Counted from the stretch's first letter, positions 8,405 to 17,340 are shown. The stretch is DNA of 64,000 nt from an uncultured Elusimicrobiales bacterium (GCA_910576915.1 CAJTJT010000003.1:1-64000); one strand, 5' to 3'. Notes: a model not told the origin generated them from the sequence alone. Numbers and translations: made by a program.

Positions 8405-9341
8405 AACACTTAAACTGAAAAACCAGGATGAAATTTTAATTGCGCTCGGCATACAGGACCGCAACATCCGCGCGCTTGAAAAAAATTTTAAAGTAACCGT
8501 TTTCGTGAAATACGATGAAGACGGCGGCGGAGCGGAACTGTCCGTCAAAGGCACCAACTCCCGTGTGGACAAAGCGCTTGCCAAACTGCAGAAAGATTTG
8601 GCCCTGTCGGACGAGAAAAAACAGCTTTCGCTTATAAAAGATACGCGCCCGTTTGTAGATAACATCGTCTTCCGCCCCGAACACGCACGGCCCGTGGAAG
8701 CCCGCAGCGAAAACCAGAAAAAATATATCGAAGCCGTCTTTGAGCACGACCTCGTCATCTCCTCCGGCCCCGCCGGAACGGGCAAGACGTTTTTGGCCTG
8801 TGCGTGCGCGCTACGCGCGCTTGAACTGGGGCTGACGGAACGGATCGTTGTCACGCGGCCGATTGTGGAAGCGGGCGAAAAACTCGGCTTCCTGCCGGGC
8901 AACATCGAAGAAAAAGTGGACCCGTACCTCCGCCCGATTTACGACGCGTTTTATTCCATGCTCGGTATGGAAAAATTCAACTCGCTTAAATATAACAACA
9001 TTTTGGAAATCGTCCCGCTGGCGTACATGCGCGGACGCACGCTGGAAAAAGCGTTCATTATTTTGGACGAAGCGCAAAACACGCTCCCCGCGCAAATGCG
9101 TATGTTTTTAACGCGTATGGGCATCGGTTCCAAAATGATTGTAAACGGCGATTTGTCCCAAATCGACCTGCCCAACAAAAAAGAAAGCGGACTTTTACAG
9201 GCGGCCGAAGTGCTGGGGAAACTCAAAAATGTTGCGTTTGTGGAGTTTTCCGGCGCGGACGTGGTGCGCCATCCGCTTGTGCGGGAAATCGTGGCCGCTT
9301 ACGACAAGTACGACAAAAAACGCGCCAAGGAGAACAAATGA
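8397..9341 (+). CDS. PhoH-family ATPase
   Basis: 314 aa. Walker A GPAGTGKT at residues 124-131, then TRPIVEAGEKLGFLPG and a Walker B-like FIILDEAQNT. The N-terminal ~90 residues resemble the KH-like region of PhoH/PhoL proteins. PhoH-ybeY adjacency is conserved in many bacteria and points to rRNA or ribosome maturation. It overlaps both the CHAP gene (8 bp) and ybeY (4 bp). Confidence 0.94.
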   Translation: MIKTLKLKNQDEILIALGIQDRNIRALEKNFKVTVFVKYDEDGGGAELSVKGTNSRVDKALAKLQKDLALSDEKKQLSLIKDTRPFVDNIVFRPEHARPVEARSENQKKYIEAVFEHDLVISSGPAGTGKTFLACACALRALELGLTERIVVTRPIVEAGEKLGFLPGNIEEKVDPYLRPIYDAFYSMLGMEKFNSLKYNNILEIVPLAYMRGRTLEKAFIILDEAQNTLPAQMRMFLTRMGIGSKMIVNGDLSQIDLPNKKESGLLQAAEVLGKLKNVAFVEFSGADVVRHPLVREIVAAYDKYDKKRAKENK

Positions 9342-9781
9342 TTTCACATATTTTCTACAACACGGATATCCCCAAATACCTGCGCCGCACGGGACTCTTC
9401 AAAGCCGCGCTGGAAAAGGGACTAAAGCAGTTTGCCAAACAAAACATCGAAGTAAACGTGATTTTTGTGGACGAAAAAGAAATCCTGCGCGTGAATAAAG
9501 AATTTTTAAACCACCACTACGTAACGGACGTGATTTCGTTCAACCACGAGCGGCCGCCTTTTGACACGGGCGAACCGTGGGCGTTCGGCGATATTTTTGT
9601 CTGCTACCAGGTGGCGCGCAAAAACGCGCAATCGTTCGGCCACACGTTTTTGCAGGAAATGATGATGTATGTTACGCACGGAGCACTGCACCTTTCGGGC
9701 ATGGACGACCACGCTCCCGAAGACCGCGCGGAAATGGACCGCCAGGCGGAAAAAATCATTTCACTGGTACTGAAAAAATAA
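9338..9781 (+). CDS. ybeY: Endoribonuclease YbeY, rRNA maturation factor
   Basis: 147 aa, normal length. The zinc-binding signature is HGALHLSGMDDH at residues 114-125 (HGxLHLxGxDH form). It processes 16S 3' ends and takes part in ribosome quality control. Its ATG overlaps the phoH stop, and AAGGAG precedes it. A structured repeat follows downstream. Confidence 0.96.
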   Translation: MISHIFYNTDIPKYLRRTGLFKAALEKGLKQFAKQNIEVNVIFVDEKEILRVNKEFLNHHYVTDVISFNHERPPFDTGEPWAFGDIFVCYQVARKNAQSFGHTFLQEMMMYVTHGALHLSGMDDHAPEDRAEMDRQAEKIISLVLKK

Positions 9782-9875
9782 GGGGCTTTATAATCCGGGG
9801 CTATACCCGGAATAAAAATTGATAAATGCGAAGCCTGCAGGCCGCCAGCTTCTCAGGATGAGCCAATATAGCACG

Positions 9876-10092
9876 CCGTGCAGAATAGAATACCACACTA
9901 GATGATTGCCTGATTTGCCAAATTCGCTTTAGATTGTGCGGGCTAGTTGCCCGTATAGGCGTGCCTGAATGGCACGTCAAGGGCAAGGCACGCACAAGAT
10001 AACAGAATTTGACAAATTGTTGGCCCTAATAAGCAACGAAACGCAAAAAAGAGTCTTTTGCGTTTCGTGCGCATTATGAAAGGTAACATCAG
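9876..10092 (-). repeat. Structured 3' repeat element, copy 1
   Basis: One of three copies (also 41582, 54370). Nested pairing on the plus strand: outer stem 9914-9925/10005-10016, stem B TTGTGCG 9934-9940/CGCACAA 9991-9997, stem C TTGCCC 9947-9952/GGGCAA 9981-9986, and an invariant apical hairpin GGCGTGCC-TGAAT-GGCACGTC at 9958-9978. A separate long hairpin CGAAACGCAAAA/TTTTGCGTTTCG lies at 10037-10067. It abuts the stop codon of the minus-strand gene at 10101. Function unknown. Confidence 0.8.
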
Positions 10093-10100
10093 CCGTTTAT

Positions 10101-10886
10101 CTATTCTTTCACGTCCACAATCTCCGGCCGGCCGTCCTCGTGAATGACTAAATACTGCAATTTCCGGTGCAGTCCCACGTCCACGGGGATAATGTTGGCT
10201 GTCCGGTCCAAAATAATCCGGTCCACCTGCGTATGCCCCACCACCTGCACCACCGGGCTTTTGGGGAACGACGCCACCAAATCTTCCAAATCTTCCCAAA
10301 AAATCCCGCCGAAACGGTCCGTCCCTTTGCGGCTGATACTGATGTTAAAAATAGGGTGTTTGAAAAATTGGTGTTTGATGGATTCTTTAAAAATCAGATT
10401 AATCAGCACCGCCATATTGCCGGGGGTGGGGTCATCCAGCTGCATCTGGAAAATTTTATACAGCTTACGCGTCACGCCCGCGTGCGTAAACAAAAACCCT
10501 TTATACGCGCACGCCGCGCGCAGTTCGCCGTCCAATACCTGGCGGACGAGTTTGTCGCGCACCAGTTTGGCTTCTTCCACGCCAAAGCCGGAAATTACAA
10601 AATTGCTCAGCAAAAGTTCCAGTTCGTGGTTGCCCACCAGGCGGACCACTTCCCCGCTCGACAGCGAAGCCTGCTTTTGAATTTTATCAAGCAAATCGTC
10701 CACTTTGCGCGAAAAAGGTCCGCGGTCGAAAATATCGCCCATTTGAATCAAACGGTCGTGCGTACCGCACCAATCCAACCGTTCGTCCACCAGTCCCGCA
10801 TCGCGCAGGATTTTGACGAACGGATCAAACTGGCCGTGCACATCCCCCACGACTATCACTCTTTTTCCGCGTTTTTCGTTTTGCAT
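10101..10886 (-). CDS. Metallophosphoesterase, PPP-type phosphatase fold
   Basis: 261 aa. The three metal-binding motifs of Ser/Thr-phosphatase-like calcineurin enzymes are present: GDVHGQ (residues ~13-18), GDIFDRG (~50-56) and GNHE (~85), plus later His residues in THAGV and VGHTQ. Its substrate is unknown; bacterial members include protein phosphatases and nucleoside-tetraphosphate hydrolases. It is divergent from the GlcDE fusion, and its 3' end touches structured repeat copy 1. Confidence 0.88.
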   Translation of the reverse strand: MQNEKRGKRVIVVGDVHGQFDPFVKILRDAGLVDERLDWCGTHDRLIQMGDIFDRGPFSRKVDDLLDKIQKQASLSSGEVVRLVGNHELELLLSNFVISGFGVEEAKLVRDKLVRQVLDGELRAACAYKGFLFTHAGVTRKLYKIFQMQLDDPTPGNMAVLINLIFKESIKHQFFKHPIFNISISRKGTDRFGGIFWEDLEDLVASFPKSPVVQVVGHTQVDRIILDRTANIIPVDVGLHRKLQYLVIHEDGRPEIVDVKE

Positions 10887-10951
10887 GGCTTTTGGCTAAT
10901 TACAAATAATATAATAATAGTATACAAAAACTGACGCGCCGCGCACGATTT

Positions 10952-12943
10952 ATGAAAATACCCCACGCTGCTTTAACTGAATTACGCTCCCTGCTGGGGG
11001 AAGGACACGTCCTGACGGACGAAGCCTCCCTGCTGCTCCACGCGTACGACTGCTCCCTTTCCCGCACGCGGCCGGACCTGCTGCTTAACATTCAGCGAGA
11101 AAAAGATATCACCCCCACTGTCAAAATTTTATCCGCCTATAAAATCCCGTTTGTTCCGCGCGCGGCGGCCACCAACCACGCGGGCTCCTGCGCGGCCTTA
11201 AACGGCGGGGCAATTTTAAACCTGGCGGGGCTCAACCAAATTTTACAAATTAACACCCAAGAACAGTTTGCCGTTGTACAGCCGGGGGTCATTACGGCGG
11301 ACCTGCAAAACGCGCTTAACAAACTGGGCTTTTTCTACGCGCCGGACCCGGCCAGCGAACGCGTCTGCACGCTGGGCGGCAACCTGGCCCAAAACGCCAG
11401 CGGTGCGCGGTGCATGAAGTACGGCGGTACGCCGGACCATGTGCTGGAAGCGGACGCAGTACTGCCTACGGGGCAGACGGTTCATTTTTCGCGTGACGGA
11501 AGCGGGCCGGATTTTATCGGCCTTTTGGCAGGGAGCGAAGGCACGCTGGGCATTATTACGCGCCTAAAAGTGCAAATTTTACCGCTTGTAAAACACGTTA
11601 AAACATTTTTGGTTACGTTCCCTTCGCTGGAAGACGGCGTTCAGACGGTGACGGATTTAACGGCCCGCGGCATTATCCCGCGCTGTGTAGAAGCGATGGA
11701 CCAAACCACCCTGCAAACGGTGGAAGATTTTTCCCACGCTGGCTACCCTACGGATGCGCAGGCGTTACTTATTTTGGAACTGGACGGCACGCCCGCCCAA
11801 ATCGCGCGCGAGGAAAAAGAACTCGAAGAAATCTGCCGCTTAAACCGCGCCCAACAGTTTTTACCCGCCAAAACGGAAGCCGAACGAAATAAACTTTGGC
11901 TGGGGCGGCGCGCGGCCTACGCGGCGATTGCGCGGCTGGCGCCCAACGTAATGGTGGGCGACGGCACCGTCCCGCGCAGCGAGCTTCCGCGCGCGCTTAA
12001 AAAAGTGCGCCAAATTCTGCAGGAGCGCAACATTCGCGCCAGCCTGCTTTTTCACGCCGGGGACGGCAATTTTCACCCGCATTTTATTTTTGACGAACGC
12101 AACCCTGCTGACGCCCTGCGCGTAAAACGCGCTTTAAACGAAGTGCTTAAAGCCTGCGTGGACTGTGGCGGCACCATCTCCGGCGAGCACGGCGTGGGCG
12201 TGGAAAAACGCGCCGATATGGCTTATCAGTACGACAAGCCGACGCTCGATTTATTCGCCCGCATGAAACGCGCGGCGGACCCGCTCAATCTGGCGAACCC
12301 GCTTAAAATTATTCCCGTTAATTACGCCGAAAAAGCGCGCCCGCAAACTCCCGCGGATGAGGCCGTGCAAACGCTTGCGCAGCGCATCCGCCTGCGCCGC
12401 GAAGCCAGCGTACCCGGTGCCGTAACGGGGGCAAATACCCGGCTGAAAACCGATGCCAAAGAAACGTTTTCCACGCGCGCGCTGACGAAAATTGCCGATA
12501 TCGATTTAACCAATTACACCGCCACCGTACAGACGGGAGTCACCCTGGACGAATTGCAAAACGCCCTGTCCGCCCGCGGCGTATACTGCGCACTGCCCGG
12601 CGGAAAAGGCACGCTGGGAGGCGCTTTTTCCTCCGGCGCGTATCCGCACTTTTACGCGCATACGCTGGGGCTGGAAGCGCTACTGCCGGACGGCTCCCTC
12701 GTGCGCTACGGCGGCAAATTTATGAAAAATTCCGCCGGATACCACCTCACGCGTCTGTTTGCGGGGGCCCGCGGCACACTGGGAATCGTCACCCAACTGA
12801 CGTTCAAAATTTTTGCAACACCCGTTACCGTTCCGGCCGCAGAAAACTCACCTGCCAAACCCAGCGCGCTGTGGCGCGCGCTTAAAAACGAACTGGACCC
12901 ACTCGGTCTGTTCCCCATGTTGCCGGAGGATGAATATGTTTAG
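10952..12943 (+). CDS. GlcD-GlcE fusion, FAD-linked (glycolate/lactate-type) dehydrogenase
   Basis: 663 aa. Residues 1-~455 are a complete GlcD-like protein: FAD-binding type-4 domain (GGNLAQNASGARCMKYG, GLLAGSEGTLGIITRL) and C-terminal catalytic domain (HAGDGNFHPH, GTISGEHGVG). Residues ~475-640 form a second, shorter FAD-binding module like GlcE (VQTGVTLDELQNALS, GGKGTLGGAFSSGAYPH, GARGTLGIVTQL). In E. coli these are separate subunits. It probably oxidises a 2-hydroxyacid, passing electrons to the Fe-S protein whose start overlaps its stop by 8 bp. Substrate not shown by sequence. Confidence 0.88.
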   Translation: MKIPHAALTELRSLLGEGHVLTDEASLLLHAYDCSLSRTRPDLLLNIQREKDITPTVKILSAYKIPFVPRAAATNHAGSCAALNGGAILNLAGLNQILQINTQEQFAVVQPGVITADLQNALNKLGFFYAPDPASERVCTLGGNLAQNASGARCMKYGGTPDHVLEADAVLPTGQTVHFSRDGSGPDFIGLLAGSEGTLGIITRLKVQILPLVKHVKTFLVTFPSLEDGVQTVTDLTARGIIPRCVEAMDQTTLQTVEDFSHAGYPTDAQALLILELDGTPAQIAREEKELEEICRLNRAQQFLPAKTEAERNKLWLGRRAAYAAIARLAPNVMVGDGTVPRSELPRALKKVRQILQERNIRASLLFHAGDGNFHPHFIFDERNPADALRVKRALNEVLKACVDCGGTISGEHGVGVEKRADMAYQYDKPTLDLFARMKRAADPLNLANPLKIIPVNYAEKARPQTPADEAVQTLAQRIRLRREASVPGAVTGANTRLKTDAKETFSTRALTKIADIDLTNYTATVQTGVTLDELQNALSARGVYCALPGGKGTLGGAFSSGAYPHFYAHTLGLEALLPDGSLVRYGGKFMKNSAGYHLTRLFAGARGTLGIVTQLTFKIFATPVTVPAAENSPAKPSALWRALKNELDPLGLFPMLPEDEYV

Positions 12944-14225
12944 TTTTTCCGCTTCCCGCCTGCGCCGCCAACTGCGCGTGCTGTTTACTCTGTTCGGCGA
13001 ACGCAGCGTGTATGATTCCGCCGCCCATTGTACCCGGTGCGGCAGCTGCCAGCAGTCGTGCCCGTCTTACGCGCTCAACAAGCAGGAAACATTTTCCCCG
13101 CGCGGACGCAACCAGGCGCTGCGCCTGATAATGGAACGCAAGCTGGACCCGCGCACCCACAAACAACTGTTGGAAGAAATCGTCAACTCCTGCACGCTGT
13201 GCGGACGCTGTACCCAAACATGCGCGGGCAAAATTCCGACAGCCGAACATATGCTGGAACTGCGCCGTGCGCTTAATCTGCGCGCGCTGCCGGGATCGCT
13301 CCATACCTTGTTATCCCTGCGCGGCACGCGCCCCATACTCTTTGACCGCTTGGTACGCACGGGGCTGTGTTTACGCCGGGCGGGGTTAGTCGCCCTGCTG
13401 CGCAAGACCGGGCTCACGCGCCTGCTTGGCCTGGGGTGGGTTAACCGCGCGGATGATTTACTCCCCCGCCGCACGCCTAATTTACAAAAATACCTGGCCG
13501 CTAAAAACATCCCGTTCCGGCCGGAAAACCCGGATTTAATCTATCTGCCCTCGCTGGAAGCGCAATACTTTCTGCCCGAATTAGCCGCAAGCGTGTTAAA
13601 ATCATCCGCGGAAAAACACCGCCCCGTTTTATGGCCGAATGTTTCTTCCGGCCTGTTTGAATACGTGTACGGGGATTTGCGCCGAAGCCGCCGTGCCGTG
13701 CGCCGCTTAATCCGCCGCGCAGAACAGACCCGACTGCCCGTGCTTACCGACAGCGTAGACGTATTCACCTTCCTGCGCCGTGCGCCCCAGCTGTTTTCCG
13801 GCAACAAACGCTGGGAGGACAAAGCGCGCAAACTGGCCGAAAACATGCGGTTTGTGACGGACTTCCTCCCCAAAAAACCGCTGGCGTTACCCGACGTAAA
13901 AACGCCCGTGCGGCTGGACTCGTCCGCCCTGTTCTGCCGCGAAGGGGAACCGTTCGACGCCGCACACAAAATTTTAAAAACACTTTTTAAGAAAAATTTT
14001 GTAGAGTGTTTGTATACGGACGCGGACACGCCCGCGTTCGGTTATGGGTTCGTACGGAAAAATTTGGCACAGGACATGACTTTGCAAACCGTACGGACAA
14101 TCGCCCAAACACAGACAGCAACTGTGTTTACATTATCAGGGCTTTCCGCTTTGGAACTGAACTACAGCCTAAAACGGCTGTATCCAAACGCCAAGGCGGA
14201 ACACGTCGCACGCTTAAATGGGTAA
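12936..14225 (+). CDS. GlcF-like iron-sulfur protein with degenerate C-terminus
   Basis: 429 aa. Two 4Fe-4S motifs: CTRCGSCQQSCP (Cys 32, 35, 38, 42) and CTLCGRCTQTC (Cys 86, 89, 92, 96). Typical GlcF proteins then carry two CCG cysteine-rich domains; here the C-terminal ~300 residues show no CCG motif and very few cysteines. I place the start at ATG 12936 because GGAGG ends 6 nt before it; ATG 12930 would directly abut the Shine-Dalgarno. Likely electron-transfer partner of the GlcDE fusion. Confidence 0.82.
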   Translation: MFSFSASRLRRQLRVLFTLFGERSVYDSAAHCTRCGSCQQSCPSYALNKQETFSPRGRNQALRLIMERKLDPRTHKQLLEEIVNSCTLCGRCTQTCAGKIPTAEHMLELRRALNLRALPGSLHTLLSLRGTRPILFDRLVRTGLCLRRAGLVALLRKTGLTRLLGLGWVNRADDLLPRRTPNLQKYLAAKNIPFRPENPDLIYLPSLEAQYFLPELAASVLKSSAEKHRPVLWPNVSSGLFEYVYGDLRRSRRAVRRLIRRAEQTRLPVLTDSVDVFTFLRRAPQLFSGNKRWEDKARKLAENMRFVTDFLPKKPLALPDVKTPVRLDSSALFCREGEPFDAAHKILKTLFKKNFVECLYTDADTPAFGYGFVRKNLAQDMTLQTVRTIAQTQTATVFTLSGLSALELNYSLKRLYPNAKAEHVARLNG

Positions 14226-14230
14226 ACAAC

Positions 14231-15418
14231 ATGCAAACTTTTAGACCGGACAACGGAAAACTATCCGCGGAAGAAAAGTTAAATTTGCTGGTGGAATTCG
14301 GGGCGCGCATGTCTGGCGAGCTCCGCTTGGACAAACTGCTTGATATTATTGCCCAACAAATCACAAAGCTCCTTAACGTAGGACGCTGCACCATTTATTT
14401 AAAAGACGTGGAAAAAAACGAGTTATGGTCCAAAATCGCGCAGGGACACGGGTTGGAACATACCGAAATCCGCGTGCCGCTTAACGGGTCGGGCATTATT
14501 TCCATTGTGGCCCGCACGGGCGAAACCGTCAACCTGCCCAACGCCTATGAGGACCCCCGCTTCTCCATGGATGTAGACATGGTGACCGATTTCCGCACGC
14601 ACTCCATGCTGGCCTGCCCCTTAAAAAACAACTCCGGCAAAGTATTGGGCGTATTCCAGGTAGCCAATAAATCCGACGGCACCCCTTTCGATAAAAACGA
14701 CGAAGGCATTTTAATGCTGCTGGCCACGCTGGCGGGCAGCGCGATTGAAATCGCCAAACTGTACCAGGACGTACACGTCGCCCAGCTGGAAACCATCTAC
14801 CGCCTGGCCGTCACCGCCGAATACCGCGACCAGCAAGACACCCGCGCGCACTTAAAAAACATCAGCATTATTTCCTACCTGCTGGCGCTGGCACTCGGGA
14901 TGAGCAAAAAAGACGCCGAGCTTATCAAAAACGCGAGCCCGCTGCACGACATCGGTAAAGTGGCGCTGGCCGATAACATTCTGCTTAAACCCGGCAAGCT
15001 GACGCCCGAAGAATTTGAAATCATGAAATCGCACACCGTTTACGGCGGGAGGATTTTGGAAGGCGCGCACTCCAAAGTACTCAAAATCGCGCACAAAATG
15101 AGCCTGTACCACCACGAAAAATGGAACGGTTCCGGCTACCCCAAGGGGCTGAAAGAAGAAGAAATCCCGATAGAGGCCCGCATTGTAACGGTGGCCGACG
15201 TGTTCGACGCGCTGTGCGTGTTCCGCGTATACAAAAAAGCCTGGCCGACCGACGAAGCCTACGAATATATTTTAAAGGAATCCGGCCACTCGTTCGACCC
15301 GCGCTGCGTGGCTGCGTTCAAAAAAATCTATCCGTCCGTACGCAAGCTGTACGCGCATATTTCGGTCAACCAGCCGCAGAACAAAACGGCTCCCGCCAAA
15401 GAAAATAAACTTTCTTAA
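14231..15418 (+). CDS. GAF-HD-GYP protein, probable c-di-GMP phosphodiesterase
   Basis: 395 aa. Residues ~20-180 form a GAF sensor domain (LDIIAQQITKLLNVGRCTIYL ... VFQVANK). Residues ~190-370 form an HD-GYP domain with HDIGK and the diagnostic HHEKWNGSGYP. The family hydrolyses c-di-GMP or related cyclic dinucleotides. The open frame extends upstream to 14006 inside the Fe-S gene; ATG 14231, just after that gene's stop, gives the clean GAF start. A terminator follows at 15424. Confidence 0.9.
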   Translation: MQTFRPDNGKLSAEEKLNLLVEFGARMSGELRLDKLLDIIAQQITKLLNVGRCTIYLKDVEKNELWSKIAQGHGLEHTEIRVPLNGSGIISIVARTGETVNLPNAYEDPRFSMDVDMVTDFRTHSMLACPLKNNSGKVLGVFQVANKSDGTPFDKNDEGILMLLATLAGSAIEIAKLYQDVHVAQLETIYRLAVTAEYRDQQDTRAHLKNISIISYLLALALGMSKKDAELIKNASPLHDIGKVALADNILLKPGKLTPEEFEIMKSHTVYGGRILEGAHSKVLKIAHKMSLYHHEKWNGSGYPKGLKEEEIPIEARIVTVADVFDALCVFRVYKKAWPTDEAYEYILKESGHSFDPRCVAAFKKIYPSVRKLYAHISVNQPQNKTAPAKENKLS

Positions 15419-15423
15419 CAGTT

Positions 15424-15452
15424 CCCCCGGTTTAAAACCGGGGGATTTTTTT
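15424..15452 (+). terminator. Terminator after HD-GYP gene
   Basis: CCCCCGGTTT/AAACCGGGGG hairpin followed by a T run. Confidence 0.85.
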
Positions 15453-15539
15453 ACCGGTGGCAAAGTTCCGCCGGAAAATACTACAATATTACCGTCCTTT
15501 TGGCTTTCAACCTTAAGTACAATTTCACATTACGAGGTT

Positions 15540-16622
15540 ATGATGGAAAAAGAGACCGTATTAGTCGGCCTAAGCGGCGGAGTGGACTCCGCGGCCGCGG
15601 CCGTGATGTTAAAAGAGCAGGGGTACCGCGTCATCGGCGCGACCATGCAGGTGTGGGACCCTTCTCTGCCCGTCCCGAAAGGGGCCTACCAAAAAAACGC
15701 GTGTTTATCCCCGGAAAAAGAAGATTTGGAGGAAGTTCGCCAAATTGCGGAGAAAATCGGCATTGAACACATTGTCGTGGACTGCCGCCGCGAATACCGC
15801 CAAACGGTGCTGGATAACTTCCGCCTGGAATACGCCTGCGGACGCACCCCCAACCCGTGCGTACTGTGCAACAGCCTGATTAAATTCGGCGTGCTGCCGT
15901 CGGCCGCCGCCAAGCAGGGCGTAGCGTTTGACAAGTTTGCCACCGGGCACTATGCGCGCGTGGCGTTGGATGAATCTTCCGGCAAATACCTGCTTAAAAA
16001 AGCGGTGGATTTATCGCGCGACCAAAGCTACTTTTTACACCGCTTAAAACAGCTCCAGCTGGCCAGCGTTCTATTCCCGCTGGGTGAAAAAACAAAACCC
16101 GAAATCCGCGAAATCGCCCGCCAAGCCGGGCTGGCCGTCGCCGATAAAGAAGACAGCCAGGATTTTTACTGCGGCGATTATAACGACCTGTTAAATTTCC
16201 CCAACAAGCCGGGCGACATTGTCACCAAAGACGGCAAAAAGGTGGCGCGCCACAACGGCGTTTGGGGCTACACCATCGGCAAGCGCAAGGGCCTGGGAAT
16301 CAGCGGATTTGCCACGCCTATGTACGTAGTGGATATCGACGCCGAAAAAAACCAGGTTATCATCGGCCCGAAAGCGGATTTGTATTCGGATACGCTGACG
16401 GCGGAGAATATCAGCTGGGTGGCGGGCGAACCGCCGGCGGAAGCGTTCGACTGCGAAATTAAAATCCGCAATTTGCACCATCCCGCCAAAGCACGCGTGA
16501 CGGTGCGGGAAGACGGTTCCCTGGAGGCCAAATTTGAGGAACCGCAAATGTCCATTACCGCCGGGCAGTCCGCCGTGTTGTATCAGGGCGACGTTGTGCT
16601 GGGCGGCGGAATGATTAAGTAA
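15540..16622 (+). CDS. mnmA: tRNA-specific 2-thiouridylase
   Basis: 360 aa, full length. The PP-loop motif is GLSGGVDSAAAA at the N-terminus. The two catalytic cysteines are in NPCVLCNSLIKFG and in FYCGDY. It thiolates U34 of Lys/Glu/Gln tRNAs. ATG codons lie at 15540 and 15543; GAGG at 15534-15537 favours 15543 slightly. TACAAT near 15483 is a possible -10. Confidence 0.96.
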   Translation: MMEKETVLVGLSGGVDSAAAAVMLKEQGYRVIGATMQVWDPSLPVPKGAYQKNACLSPEKEDLEEVRQIAEKIGIEHIVVDCRREYRQTVLDNFRLEYACGRTPNPCVLCNSLIKFGVLPSAAAKQGVAFDKFATGHYARVALDESSGKYLLKKAVDLSRDQSYFLHRLKQLQLASVLFPLGEKTKPEIREIARQAGLAVADKEDSQDFYCGDYNDLLNFPNKPGDIVTKDGKKVARHNGVWGYTIGKRKGLGISGFATPMYVVDIDAEKNQVIIGPKADLYSDTLTAENISWVAGEPPAEAFDCEIKIRNLHHPAKARVTVREDGSLEAKFEEPQMSITAGQSAVLYQGDVVLGGGMIK

Positions 16623-16636
16623 ACTTTCCAAAAAGA

Positions 16637-16666
16637 ACCCCGGGGGAAAACCCGGGGTCTTTTTTA
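16637..16666. terminator. Bidirectional terminator between mnmA and pilin
   Basis: ACCCCGGG/CCCGGGGT hairpin with T-rich tails on both strands, between convergent genes. Confidence 0.8.
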
Positions 16667-17122
16667 ATACTGAGGCAAATCACACTGGGTACCCACCGTA
16701 CACGACGTGGCTCCCAACGAACGGCAAATTTCCACATGGGTGCCGGTTGAACAATAAATCCGGGTTCGGACTCCGTTATAATGAACGGCTGTTAAGTGAT
16801 ATCGCCCTTGTTTGTCCATTGCATTAATATCCATGTGGTTAGGTTCAAAAATATTGTTTCCTCCCAATACAAAACGGAAACTTTTGCTGCTTTCCGGCAG
16901 TTGTACATCCAGCGATTCCCGGTCCATGCCCGTATAGCTTCCGTTTGCCAAATAATAAACATTGGCGGCGTCCGACAGGCTTTTAAGCCCCATAAACGCC
17001 TCGGTAGCACGCGCCTTATCCACCGCTTTTTGGTATTGCGGAAGCGCCACCGCCGACAGAATACCAATAATCAATACAACAACTAACAGCTCTATAAGCG
17101 TAAATCCGTTGTTTTTCTGCAC
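16664..17122 (-). CDS. Type IV pilin-like protein (prepilin)
   Basis: 152 aa. A short basic leader (MQKNNG) is followed by the class III signal FTLIELLVVV...LPQYQKAV; prepilin peptidase would cut at G6/F7. The globular part has a Cys pair region near the C-terminus (CRSLGATSCTVGTQC), as in pseudopilins and pilins. The start is GTG at 17122, placed by GGGGGG nine nt upstream. It is a single-gene unit with its own promoter (17156-17183). A second cassette with the same upstream region is at 36251. Confidence 0.92.
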   Translation of the reverse strand: MQKNNGFTLIELLVVVLIIGILSAVALPQYQKAVDKARATEAFMGLKSLSDAANVYYLANGSYTGMDRESLDVQLPESSKSFRFVLGGNNIFEPNHMDINAMDKQGRYHLTAVHYNGVRTRIYCSTGTHVEICRSLGATSCTVGTQCDLPQY

Positions 17123-17155
17123 AGACAGATTCCCCCCTCACAAGAAGATAATCCC

Positions 17156-17183
17156 ACTGTATCAAAAAAAAAAAACGGGTCAA
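17156..17183 (-). promoter_or_regulatory. Pilin promoter with T12 spacer (cassette 1)
   Basis: Minus strand TTGACC (17178-17183), a 16-nt spacer made of CG, twelve T and GA, then TACAGT (17156-17161). The same -35 and spacer occur upstream of the pilin at 36772. Confidence 0.65.
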
Positions 17184-17184
17184 G

Positions 17185-17265
17185 ACCTTTCAGTCCGCAG
17201 GCATCTTGTCTGCGCTCACTAGACTAGTTTAGACTACGCTGTTACCGACATACTCCAATCGCATG
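17185..17265. repeat. Upstream repeat of pilin cassette 1
   Basis: Beyond the -35 box, about 80 bp is similar to 36838-36920 (shared blocks CTTGTCYGCGC, GAYTAGTTTARRC, CKCTGTT, GACAT). Part of it is also found in the tandem repeat after dgt (32911). Confidence 0.55.
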
Positions 17266-17286
17266 AAAGACACGTCCGCTTTCCCA

Positions 17287-17321
17287 CAAAAAACGGGACA
17301 AGGAAAAATCCTTGTCCCGTT
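17287..17321 (-). terminator. Terminator of dnaJ
   Basis: AACGGGACAAGG/CCTTGTCCCGTT hairpin followed by TTTTT on the minus strand. Confidence 0.85.
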
Positions 17322-17340
17322 CATTTTTATCGCGTTTTTC

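Noticed and set aside
9953..9979. Promoter reading of the apical hairpin of the structured repeat (TTGACG-17-TATACG on the minus strand)
   Set aside because: The spacing fits a sigma-70 promoter, but copy 3 has TATGCG, and the region is constrained as a perfect hairpin with co-varying flanks, so structure explains it better. It would also read away from the neighbouring minus-strand gene's coding region.
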